Shown: positions 1 through 10,137 of the stretch, piece after piece | How positions within the stretch are numbered: position 1 is the stretch's first letter | How the letters are laid out: every line of letters begins with the position of its first letter | Assembly: GCA_037447655.1 (NCBI GenBank) | Contig: JBBHKE010002834.1 | Span: forward strand, 62,001 to 126,000 | Length of the DNA stretch: 64,000 nucleotides | Source: Zygnema cylindricum | Taxonomy: Eukaryota; Streptophyta; Zygnematophyceae; Zygnematales; Zygnemataceae | Direction: 5' to 3' | The notes under the pieces: model-generated | Databases searched by the model: none | The model's input: the letters and a program-made list of their open reading frames with translations, nothing else | Told to the model about the DNA's origin: nothing | Translations under genes and position numbers: made by a program

Positions 1-332
1 AAGGTGGAGGTGACTTTGGTGGAGGTGGACTTGGTGGAGGCGGCCGTGGAGGTGGACTTGGTGGAGGAGGCCTTGGTGGAGGTCGTGGAGGAGGAGAAGG
101 AGGGGGTGATTTTGGTGGAGGTGGACTTGGAGGAGGAGGACGAGGAGGTGGACTTGGTGGTGGAGGACTTGGTGGCGGACGTGGTGGTGGCGGGGGAGGA
201 GGAGAAGGTGGAGGTGACTTTGGTGGAGGTGGACTTGGTGGAGGCGGCCGTGGAGGTGGACTTGGTGGAGGAGGCCTTGGTGGAGGTCGTGGAGGAGGAG
301 AAGGAGGGGGTGATTTTGGTGGAGGTGGACTT
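1..332 (-). repeat. 204-bp direct duplication inside the Pro-rich exon
   Basis: Bases 1-128 recur at 205-332 without a mismatch by eye; the first difference is at 129/333. The period of 204 bp equals 68 codons, so the copy keeps the frame of the Pro-rich tail. It looks like recent unequal exchange or replication slippage in a low-complexity coding repeat. Confidence 0.85.
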
Positions 333-888
333 CGAGGAGGAGGTCGTGGGGGAGGGGAAGGAGGAGGCGACTTTGGTGGAGGACGTAAGGGAGGGAAAGG
401 AGGTGGACTTGGAGGACTTGATGGAGGAGGGGAAGGAGGTGGACTTGGAGGAGGTGGAGAAGGAGGTGGACTTGGAGGAGGAGGGGACGGAGGTGGAGTT
501 GGTGGGCTCGGAGGAGGGGAAGGAGGTTGATTTGGAGAAAGGGGTGCACTTGGAGGAGCTAGTGGGGCGGAAGGAGGTGGACTTGGAGGACCTAGTGGAG
601 GGGATGGAGGTGTACTTGGAGATCCTGGTGGAGGGGAAGGAGGTGGACTGAGTGGTGAAGTTGGGAGGGTGGGAGGAGGTGGAGGTGTGGCTAGAAGTGG
701 GGTGCCTAGGGGTGGGGATTTTGGAGGGGGGGGAAGTGACTTTGGCTGTGGTGGACTGGGCGGGGGTCTTGGAGGAGGACTTGGTGGGGGAGGGGGTGGT
801 GGTATTGGGACATTTACCATCATGGGGCTTCTCACAATATACTTGCCATCACTAGATGTCCAATTCCAAGATCCAAAGGTGTAATCAC
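1..888 (-). other. Last exon: Fn3-like end fused to extensin-like Pro-rich tail
   Basis: The acceptor CATCTTCTCAG precedes position 888, and the split Gly codon joins the previous exon to give [11 protein letters not shown], the usual end of the subtilase Fn3-like domain. After [10 protein letters not shown] the same frame continues without a stop for about 270 codons of S-P-P-P, P-P-P-R and P-P-P-K blocks. These resemble extensins and other hydroxyproline-rich wall proteins. I saw no Tyr-X-Tyr cross-link motif in the visible part. The tail continues past position 1, so its full length and stop codon are unknown. Confidence 0.88.
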
Positions 889-3800
889 CTGAGAAGATGA
901 CAAGGAATCGTTCAAATAAGTCGAGAATACTTTGGAGCTAGAAATCTTCAGCATCAACATGTTTTGTAGGATAGATTTTCCTTTCCCTCACCAACACGTC
1001 ATTTTTTCAAAATCATTTAGCAAAATGACTCTGCCATAGTGGGGAAGAATGATAAATCTAATCCTCTATAAAGTTTTCAGAAACTCGTTAACTAGTCACA
1101 TTGAGCATAAAGCCACAAAATTGAGCATCCTCTGTATGCGCAATAGTCTGCTAACAACCACAAATTTGTCCAGCGATGTTGTTGGTGAAATATTTATGAA
1201 TGCAGAGAAGTTTCCATTTCTAAGAAGATTTGAAATACCCATCATGAAGCAATATCTAAACCTATTAAATCAGCATATCATTCACATTTTGTGTGCTATT
1301 ATGCCAAGAAGCATTTCTCAATCAAGCAACTATGTGATGTACACGACAACATCTCAAACAGAAAATAATAATTTGCAACAAATTGAAAAAATCAAAATTT
1401 AATGAATTACTATTGAATAGTGTGCAACGTCTATTACTTTGCTAGAACGGACAAACTTGACATTTCAGTTTTGCGCATAACCAATCTCCATGCAAGGTTC
1501 TTACATACCTGTTTTGTTATTGATTGTATAGTTGACACCCACTACTGTGATTTGAAACGTCAACACCTGATTTACAGCAGTAAACTCCAAAACAGTAGGA
1601 GAGATCGTGACAATGGTTCCATTTGGTGCCGCTATAGAGACCGTGTAAGTTGAGACTGCTGGGCCCACATTTGTCACACGTCTAGTCGTAGTGAACCCTG
1701 TTGTAGTAACTTTACTCATCATAAGAGTTGGCGTGTTGTAGTCAAATGCTTTAAAGCTTCCTAGTGGAGGGCAATAGCAGCCCGTATAAGTATAAGCCGT
1801 TGTGTTGGGGTACCCGGTAGCACATATGTGTAGAGCAAAATCACAACGTCCAGCATCATAAACTAGTCCAGGGTTTGCAGCGGCGTTCGGTTGGATAAAG
1901 CCAGCACCATAGTCATTGGGATTTCCAGCGTTCAAAGGAACAGCTGCAAAATGATAGAAGATTTACAATGGAGTGAGTAACAATCACCTTCTTTTGTGTC
2001 AAAAAACGATTTCATTACAATTGTGCCGTCTTCACCCATAAATATTAGTCAATCCTGTGAGCAACAATCACCTTCTGTTTCTGTCAAAAAACAGTCTCAT
2101 GCTACTATTGTGCTCCAACCATAAATATTAGTCAATCCTTCGTTTGCACCAGCTTGCCCTTACCTGTGGTTGTCATTGCTGAGTATATCGCTGATGGGGA
2201 CCAACTCGGACGCAAAGCTTTTAGCAACAAAGCAACCCCTGCCCCATGTGGGGCTGCCACCGATGTCCCTGCTGTGTAATTCCACTGAGCCATGCGGGGA
2301 TCCTCTTCTGGCGTGAGCTCAGTGGCAACTCTGAAAGGCGGATATGCAGCCAATATGAAATAGCCTGGGGCAACAGCATCCGGCTGCACCAAAAAAAGCC
2401 AAAAGCAGCAAAACTAATCAATTTTCAGCAATTCGGGGAGAATACGATGTGCTTCTAAAAAAAAAGAGGCCTAAGCTTCAGATTTAATGATGATGACACA
2501 ACATCCCATTCTAACCTCCCTTCCTGTAATAACATGTTCTTACTAGGACATTCCATCATAAAAAATCCAAATCTTTTCCACAAACCTTCATAGTGTCACT
2601 TTGGGTATTTGGGCCTCTGGATGAAAAGGTTGCAATGGATGGCACTCCGAGTGGTGGACTTCCTGTTGTCACATACATTTGGGAGATGGAAGCCGTCGGG
2701 GTCCTGTTTCATGGAAAAATATAATTCTTTTACCACCTCATCCACACTATTAACGACAATTCAACCAACTTTTCTAGAGTTCCCTGGAATTTCTTTAAAA
2801 TGCGTTTGAAGGACATTAAACAACCTTTGTGTACAAAATAATGCACCATGGAATGGCTTCCCAAGGTTATAAAAGACATAAAACTAGAATCAAATGATAA
2901 ACTTAGCATAAATTTACTTACACTGTAGAGTTGATGTACTTTAAAATTGCCACCCCTATTACATTATCGACATGAATTGCAGGAAGCACGTGGTATTCCT
3001 GGATCGATGGTATCTGTCTGACTAGATACCGCAATATGAGTCCAGCAGCCCCAGCCTTCATGGCCACATAGCCTTGGCGGAGAGTGAGGCCAGTCTGCGA
3101 GTCACACATTATAATCTTCCCGGTCACGATGGTAGAGTCCAATGTCCCTGTTTCACAACGGCTGCAACAGAAGAAAAACAAATATATAAATACGTTAAAA
3201 AGATAACAGCTTAAATACTTACAGGTTAAGTTGTCATTTCACCTTAATTTTTTTGCATTTCGCTGACTTTTAGCTGCAAATTTAAAGATGACCACGCTTT
3301 TATCCACAAGCTCCAAAGAAATTTGCCAACCATGGATGGGAATTCCATCTTCAGTCAAATGCCATGGAGAACTTTCTGAGCTAAAAACCCAACTTCGTAT
3401 TCAGAATACTCCAAAAACTCAACCACCTACAATAACCGAAGTCCCCTAGCAGTCCCAAATATTCCAATGACGTGCGTTGCAGCCAATTTCCCAAGATACT
3501 CAATTACTCATAGAACACCCGATATCTCCAATACAGTACTCAAGATACTGAGACAGCACCCACCTATCAAGTAGCCAGCTTACCCAAAAGACCAGGAATA
3601 TGCCATGTGCCCCACACACACACCCAAACATGCAAAGGATCCAAAATGTTGAACGACCCAAACTCTGTGCGCCTCAAACGCTCAAAGTACCTCAAATACT
3701 ATACAAAATCCTAAAAAACGATCTGAAAACATGGGAAGTGTTTTACCTGGCCTTGTCTGCAGCTACCCCTGGCAGGGCTGCGCTGCTTCCATAAACAAGA

Positions 3801-6800
3801 GGCAGCTGGGGAGCGGTGCCAGATGTCACAGTACCATTGGAGTACGCATATCCCTGCAAGATTTAAGGAGGTCTTCTTAAGATTTCTAGTAATGGCGATG
3901 ATACTTCAAATATGTAGGCATATGAATACAAAAACAAAAGAAGAAATAGAGGGAAAAGAAACAGAAAAAGAAATAGAAGTAACTGCAATACACCTTCCTA
4001 CCCCTATTAGAATTAATGGCTCTAATGCAGTCGTGAATTCTTTGACGGAAAACAACATCAGAGTAACACTTTTATGAGGTGAGCAGCAACAGAAAGCACA
4101 CGACGCAGCAAATGAATTTATTCAGTTTTTTATTTCAACAGAATCCATTTCACTACATCAAATCGCATAAAAGCTGCAACATCTACTCCAGTTTTCAGAT
4201 ATACCGTGGTAAAAGTCATTGCTAGAATGAAAAATAAAAACAGGTCCAACTAACCTTGTATGTCACGTTTGTTCCCAAATACACATATTTGTAAGCAGTA
4301 TTTGACTCGCCGCGCCAAGGTATTCCAACTTTGTTAATTCCGTTTGGTATAGTTGCAGCTCCCAATACATAGTGCCATGGAGCTGCATTTACAAGGTTTG
4401 AGATGCCTCCACCTTTTGCTCCGTTTCCCGCTGCAGTTATAACTGGAATATTCGCCAAAACCGCAGTGAGTGCTCCACCACCGAGCGAGAAGATAGGAGA
4501 CGAGGGACTCCCCCCCCCGAGAGACACTGAGAGGACATCTACTCCGTCTGCAATCGCCGCATTGAATCCCGCAATGGTGTCGCTGTCATAGCATGTGACA
4601 GTGTCACTGCCAGTACCAACATCAAAACGCCAACAGACCTGGAAGATGATACACAGAAATGAATTAAATGACACAAAAATGAGGTAAACAAAGGAAAGAA
4701 AACGAAAAAAATTGAACAATGGAAACAAGAGTAAAATGAAGAGGAAAAGAAAAAACCGGAATGATGATTTCTGAAAATTCTAAGGACCGAAAACAGGAAA
4801 GTCAGGATCTGCTGGATGAGACAAGAAAAAAGTAATAAACAAAATAAACCAAACCCCAGGATCTCCGACAATGAGGTTTTGAAGGAAGAGTTTATAAAAT
4901 TCACGAGAAACTGGTCGTTCAGAGTTCACAGTTTAAATTTCAAAGCCTTGACAATCACAAATGCCAATATGACCAAAAAAAAGAGACTTGAAACAAGAAA
5001 AGAACAAACATCTACCTTATAAATAGCAAGGTGAGCCATATAAGCCATTCCTCGAGCCTTCCCAAAATTTGCACTTCCAATGATTGCATCCACTGCACTT
5101 CCCGCTGCAATTCCGGCTTTATGTGTTCCATGACCGTGAGAGTCTCTCGCCGATCTAAATTCTCCATACAGAGAAACGTTATTTCTGGATCCCGGATATC
5201 CTGAGGTGAAATACCTTACCCCAATCACTTTCCTGCACACAAAATTCTCACAAAAAAAACATTACATTCTGTCAACAATCCATGTTCTCGCATTAACAAT
5301 AAGAGAGCAAACTGATTCAAACACCATCATCATTCCATTCTCCTGTTTAGTCTCCTATTTTCTCTTTTGACTGTCTTTCTAGTCATCAGTTGACTTACCT
5401 GTTACAAGTTGTATTTGGAAATTTTTCTCCACCTTGACAAATTCCCTTCCATCTTGTTGGAGGCAGGGGATATCCATCATCATTGAAACTAGGGTCTTCA
5501 GGCCAGTAACCTGAAAAATCCATGTCCAGAAAAAGTCAAATTAGGCAGTAATTCTGAATGTGATTGAAGATTTTTGTACTATCTAAAAGAGCTCTAGCCA
5601 TTTATGCCGTCCACAATCTTGCCACACTGTTGTTTCTGATAACCCAAATGCAGTTATTGGGAACCTTAACAGGTTAAAGATGTACTATAGCCGTTTTAGA
5701 TTCACAGAGTAACTGTTTGGAGTGAGAGAATAGAGGAAGACATGGAAAAGGGAAAGTGAGAGAGAGAGAGAGACGCAAGCTCGTTTCGCACCTGAATCAA
5801 GCACTCCAACAACTTTACCGGTTCCAGTCCCAATCGTACTCCAGAGTCCAGGGGGGTTATTTGTTGCTGGAAGGTCGAGTCCCATGAAGGAGGGACTGTA
5901 GGTAGTAAGAGGGCTCGACCGCCCATCTTCGGTCACAGAAAGCACTCCCTTCATTCCTGCAGACACGCAAAAGGAACATGCCAAAAAGACACTTAAAAAC
6001 CACGGAAGGCCTTAAAAATATAGCATAGACTAAATGACAAAACATGTCACCTGCAAGACCTACATTTCCGGTGAAAGAGAAAAGACGGCGAAAATGTCAG
6101 AAAAAGAGTAGAATTAAAGACTCAGATGATTCAAAATACCAACAAACGGACTATAAAATAGCATATAAGCTTATGTAGACCGAAGCCATTCAAACCTAGT
6201 TCCTAATAGAATTATTGCGATTTTTATTCCATCAAGCTGTTTGCGAAATTTAAGGAGGGTACAAACCAATTCACTAGTACAATTTTTTTCGATGTAAAAA
6301 ATGCATAAAATAAACTTTCGTGAGCAAGTGAAAGAGGTCTGGATCCAAACAAGGGTTGAAGTTAAGTCTTCCCACCTTTGAGTGCCTGGACTTGCTGGTT
6401 TGTAAGTTTGGCTGCGAATCCGTTCATTGCGTGGTCGTAATTGTACATTCTCTTCGTATACCTGCCTCAAAAGTGGACACGTAAACATTTCAGTCAGCTT
6501 TCAATTCATCGTCAAATAATGAGGGGTGAAGTAAGAGGCAATTTATCAAAGGACGTGAGACATCAGTCACAAAAGGTCAAGATCAGGCATTGGATAACGA
6601 TTCAGATATGAAGTAATAAATTAGCGGCCATAACAAAAGATTGATAAAGAGCAAAAGGACAGAAAAGTATACAACGTACATAAAAAGGGAAAAAGACAGT
6701 AAGGACAAAAAGGATTGTCGTGAACTAAAGTTCAGTAAATTGAATTTTGTAAGTAAAAAATCATAGTGAGACACTTGAGTTTTATAGATGAACTCAAGTG

Positions 6801-8305
6801 TGTAAAGCGCACTACACAAAAGTGGAGGTACAACTAATATAGGTACAACCAATAAGTGGAACTACGACTAATCTAGGTAGATCTAAAAGTGGAGGTAGAA
6901 CTAGTTAGAAAGATCCTAAACTTTCAGTGAGAATCTTTCTACGCTTAATACATTATGTACAAGCAAGTACATGAACACTAATTAAAGTGGAGCACTTAAG
7001 GCTTGGTGTTCTAGGACTTTAGTCATCATGAAATAACTACCTAAATTATAGTGATTCAATAGTATGACGAATTCCAATATGAAGATGGTGCCCTCTGGTG
7101 TAAAATCAGAAATTGGATACCGGATGTCAGGAATTCGATACCAAAAACTGGACACCAGACATTAGGGAGAGAGGGAGAGAGGGAGAGAGAGGGAGAGAGA
7201 GGGAGAGAGAGGGGGAGAGAGGGGAGAGAGAGGGGAGAGGACAGGTGGACAGGTGGTGTGTGTGTGCGGTTTTTCGACATTTGTTTTATGGACATTTTCT
7301 GTCCATGTGGTTTTTAACCATAAGATAATGTAGAGAAACGTCCTATCTATTTTTTAATAATAAAAATTGATAGGGATGAGTTTACACTATGATTGAAATG
7401 TCGTTAGAAAAAAAATATTAGACAAAAATGTTTTAGCGCAAAAAAGACATTGGGCATTGGACATCGGGAATTAAACCAAAAAAAAAGTGATACAGTAGAC
7501 ATCAAGAGAAAAATTATACAAAATAAATTGGTTAAGGGTCATGAAGAAACAGATAATAAATTTGGTGCCAGCGATTCAGTTCTTAGATGTTAGAAATTAG
7601 ACATTAGACACCATGAGTGGGGCCTTACGACGTAAAAATAGGACATCAGAAATTACGAAATTAGGACATTAGACAACAAGACACACTATATTGGACCGGC
7701 GAAATTTGTTAAATCGGGAAATTTCTTCAAATTTTTCCTGTTTGCATTAAGCATTGATGTAAAAAAGAAGCATTGACTAGTTTATGAAATTCACCTGTTT
7801 CTGAATCCTACATTGTGAGAATAAAATTTGTAAAATTGAAGGAGTGAAGATAAATTATAAACCCGACCAATAATCCAGAGGAACTCATAAAAACACATAA
7901 AATTTCGAGAGGAAATTTTCCTTAAACGTTTAAAATAGTTGCAAAACAAATGATTAACAACAAAGACAAAAAAATCAAAATGTACCAACAAACTCATTTC
8001 ATTTACAAGTCATGCCAGTCGCACGAGACGGTTCCCACAAACATTTTCCCAAATTGCCACGTGGCACTATAGACTTACGGAACGTCAAGCTGATCCATAA
8101 TCCGATTCTGCCTCGATACGAGTGCGGCTCGATACGCTTCCTTTTTCGCCGACGACTTCTTCAGAATCGGATCCACTTGCTCAGCCACAGGGACTGCATG
8201 GCCTTCCAGATGCACTATATACATCTTTTGGGCAAGTACTATATCCGGCAGTACGGAAGAAAAAACTATCCCTACCAATAGAATAGATGGCAGCCATGGC
8301 GTCAT
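1..8305 (-). CDS. Secreted subtilisin-like serine protease (S8A subtilase) with proline-rich C-terminal tail, 12 exons, 3' end outside window
   Basis: Exons on the minus strand: 8305-8079, 6461-6376, 5956-5792, 5510-5399, 5232-5016, 4638-4255, 3853-3747, 3161-2922, 2703-2586, 2383-2164, 1943-1509, 888-<1. All introns are GT-AG and all phases close, giving 1,066 codons. Residues 1-26 are a signal peptide ending near LAQ. The I9 prodomain starts at KMYIVHLEG and ends near TTYSPSF (122-128). Catalytic residues are Asp158 (VVGVLDSG), His231 (DSHGHGTH), oxyanion Asn341 (AAGNG) and Ser593 (GTSVAAPH; plants usually have Met at the Val). A PA-like insert spans about 375-510, FSSRGPN is at 539-545, and the C-terminal Fn3-like domain ends at GKYIVRSP (785-792). 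The family cuts proteins in the wall or apoplast and matures by removing its prodomain. The core of about 797 residues has normal family length; the tail after residue 797 is not normal. Exon calls come from splice logic, not transcripts. Confidence 0.93.
7145..7245. repeat. GA-rich microsatellite in intron 1 of the subtilase gene
   Basis: A run of GAGAGAGG and GAGAGAGAGG units of about 100 bp lies in the first intron (6462-8078). The rest of the intron is AT-rich. It has loose repeats of a GGACAT...GAAATT theme between about 7080 and 7690, with no coding signal. Confidence 0.85.
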
Positions 8306-8365
8306 TATAGCAAACGAGGCCTGCAAAAGCGCGCCGAGTGACAAAGTAACTCCGGGAAAGTCGAA

Positions 8366-8373
8366 TTTATATA
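8366..8373 (-). promoter_or_regulatory. TATA box of the subtilase gene
   Basis: TATATAAA reads on the minus strand 61 bp upstream of the ATG at 8305. That spacing predicts a transcript start near 8340 and a 5' leader of about 35 nt. It argues against an upstream in-frame ATG at 8452, which lies above the TATA box and would bury the signal peptide. Confidence 0.6.
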
Positions 8374-8640
8374 GTTGATTCGGAGCTACGTGGCGCCAAA
8401 TTCGAGTGACGATGCATAAAGCGTGCGGAGAGCGGATCGATTTTGTGGACAAAAAAAGAGATTCGTAACTGCGTCAGAGTCGTGAGCAGCAAACCGGATC
8501 GTGCGGTTATTCGGAAACAGCTAGAGGCCAGTGGTGCGTGTCGACAAAAGACCGGTTGGGACAGCTGGCACGTGAAGGGCCAATGGTGAGAGCCGCGGGC
8601 GGCCATAATTGTCGGCCGGCGAAAGGGACAAAGGGCGGCA

Positions 8641-9247
8641 ATCTGTCAGAAGCATTAACGTAAGCGATTTAAGGAAAAGCTGAAAAACGCCTTAAGAGTG
8701 GATGATTATATTTGACAGACTGTACGTGGTACACTTGTACATTTGACCGCTTTCAAAATGATAGCAGACAAAATTTCATGATTTGTTTTCTGTCGTTTGG
8801 TTCATTTTAGAGGCACCCGAAGCAGTATCGCCTCGCATCGAGGGATGAGGGTCTGGCCGATGCATCCGATGTCCACTGCGAGGCGGCTGACATAGCAGAT
8901 GATGTCAGAGGGTACAACTTGCTGACGAGATTTTGATTTAAGGGGTTGGGTCACGTCACGTATCCCAGTTGCTGGCCGGTTCCTGGGACCTTAACTAAAG
9001 ACGCAAAAGGCTCTCTCTTGCACGGCTGCGGATCCAAACAATAAAAGTATGTGGCCAAGTGCTAAAACGGTAAATTTTGTCATATTATTCAAAAATTTGA
9101 ATGGCTCACAGAAGAAGTTAATCATCCGTACGAAATAATAGTACATATTATAACGAATTACGATTTAGGTCATCCTGAAACTTAGGGTACGGCCCCATGT
9201 GGCTAAGTACAGGTTATTTTTCTGTCGTTTTCCTATAAAACTTAGCG
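8641..9247. other. Upstream intergenic DNA, no gene seen
   Basis: This stretch upstream of the protease promoter has no long reading frame and no recognised element. It becomes more AT-rich toward the inverted-repeat element that follows. Confidence 0.5.
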
Positions 9248-9794
9248 CAGTACACCGCGCATCGTTATTAGTGTCAACGACACTAATTTGGGTTCTTAAA
9301 ATTTTGATTTTTTTCCTCAAATAGGATACATGATTTTAATTTTTCCTTGACGTTAATTAAGGTACCGTACAAAATAGCGTAAAGGACGAATTACAATAAT
9401 ATCTAAATAATGTGGTGTACGGTCGATGTCAGACCGTACATAAATGTACCTTTTCAAGTGAAAAATTTACAAAAAATGAGTTAAATAAGACGCGTACGCA
9501 TAGGATCGTGCGCTAAAAAAATAGGATTGTTCTGACACGTAAATTAGTCTTACATATACGGATATTTAAATTTCACGACGGCGTACGATTTTAATATTTT
9601 GTACGGATACATATATTAATGTATATAATCGTACAGCGAATATTCCATTTTTGATGTTCCCAAATTAGCATAAACGCCGAAATTAGAATACACCTTTTTA
9701 AAAAAAAATAAAAAATCTTAATTAGCGTCAATGACGGTATATTTACTTCCACACTATTTAAACTTTGACACTAATAACGATGCGCGGTGTACTG
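9248..9794. mobile_element. MITE-like / fold-back element with perfect 30-bp terminal inverted repeats
   Basis: Bases 9248-9277 (starting CAGTACACCGCGCATCGTTA) are the exact reverse complement of 9765-9794. A second inverted pair lies inside (TTGACGTTAATTAAG near 9346 and its near-complement near 9718), so the ends fold together over more than the TIR. The left TIR also ends in a small hairpin (TTAGTGTC AAC GACACTAA). The element is 547 bp, AT-rich inside and has no coding frame, which fits a non-autonomous DNA transposon. I could not find a clean target duplication, so the superfamily stays open. Confidence 0.7.
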
Positions 9795-10062
9795 CTAAAG
9801 TTGCAACCGTACGAAGATATCGCAAATTTGTAGAGTACAATTTGTGTCATCCTCGAATTTAGGATGTACGAAAATTTGCCGTCTTGTGTTTTTTAGATCT
9901 ACTGTCACTTCATCTTCAAACTTATCATAAAACACATCGGCGATGTGTTTTACATAAAGTAGAACCATTTTCACAAATAGGAAAACATATTATCACGTGT
10001 GAAAAGTTTTTATAATTTTTGACAAAGGAAAAAAGTACAGGGCTGTTTGTTTTTGTCCGCGT

Positions 10063-10137
10063 GCACCTTGTACGGTTTTTTTCCGTATGCACCTTGTACG
10101 GTTTTTTTCCGTATGCACCTTGTACGATTTTTTTTTT
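10063..10137. repeat. 26-bp tandem repeat, about 2.9 copies
   Basis: The unit contains ACCTTGTACGG, a T tract and CCGTAT. Two complete copies (10063-10088 and 10089-10114) are followed by a partial third. CCGTA and TACGG face each other between units, so the array can form small hairpins. A 126-codon frame crosses it, but it is low-complexity and I do not call it a gene. Confidence 0.85.

Noticed and set aside
4-884. Plus-strand frames rich in Val/Glu or Gly (215 codons at 4; Gly-rich frame at 669-884)
   Set aside because: They are the complement of the Pro-rich last exon. The plus Gly frame has a TGA at 528, while the minus frame is open and spliced in phase to a complete subtilase.
1049-1402. 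117-codon plus frame
   Set aside because: It lies in the last intron of the subtilase gene, is AT-rich and has no domain or codon signal.
8306-8452. Longer N-terminus of the subtilase from an ATG at 8452
   Set aside because: It lies upstream of the TATA box at 8366-8373 and would hide the signal peptide that starts cleanly at 8305.
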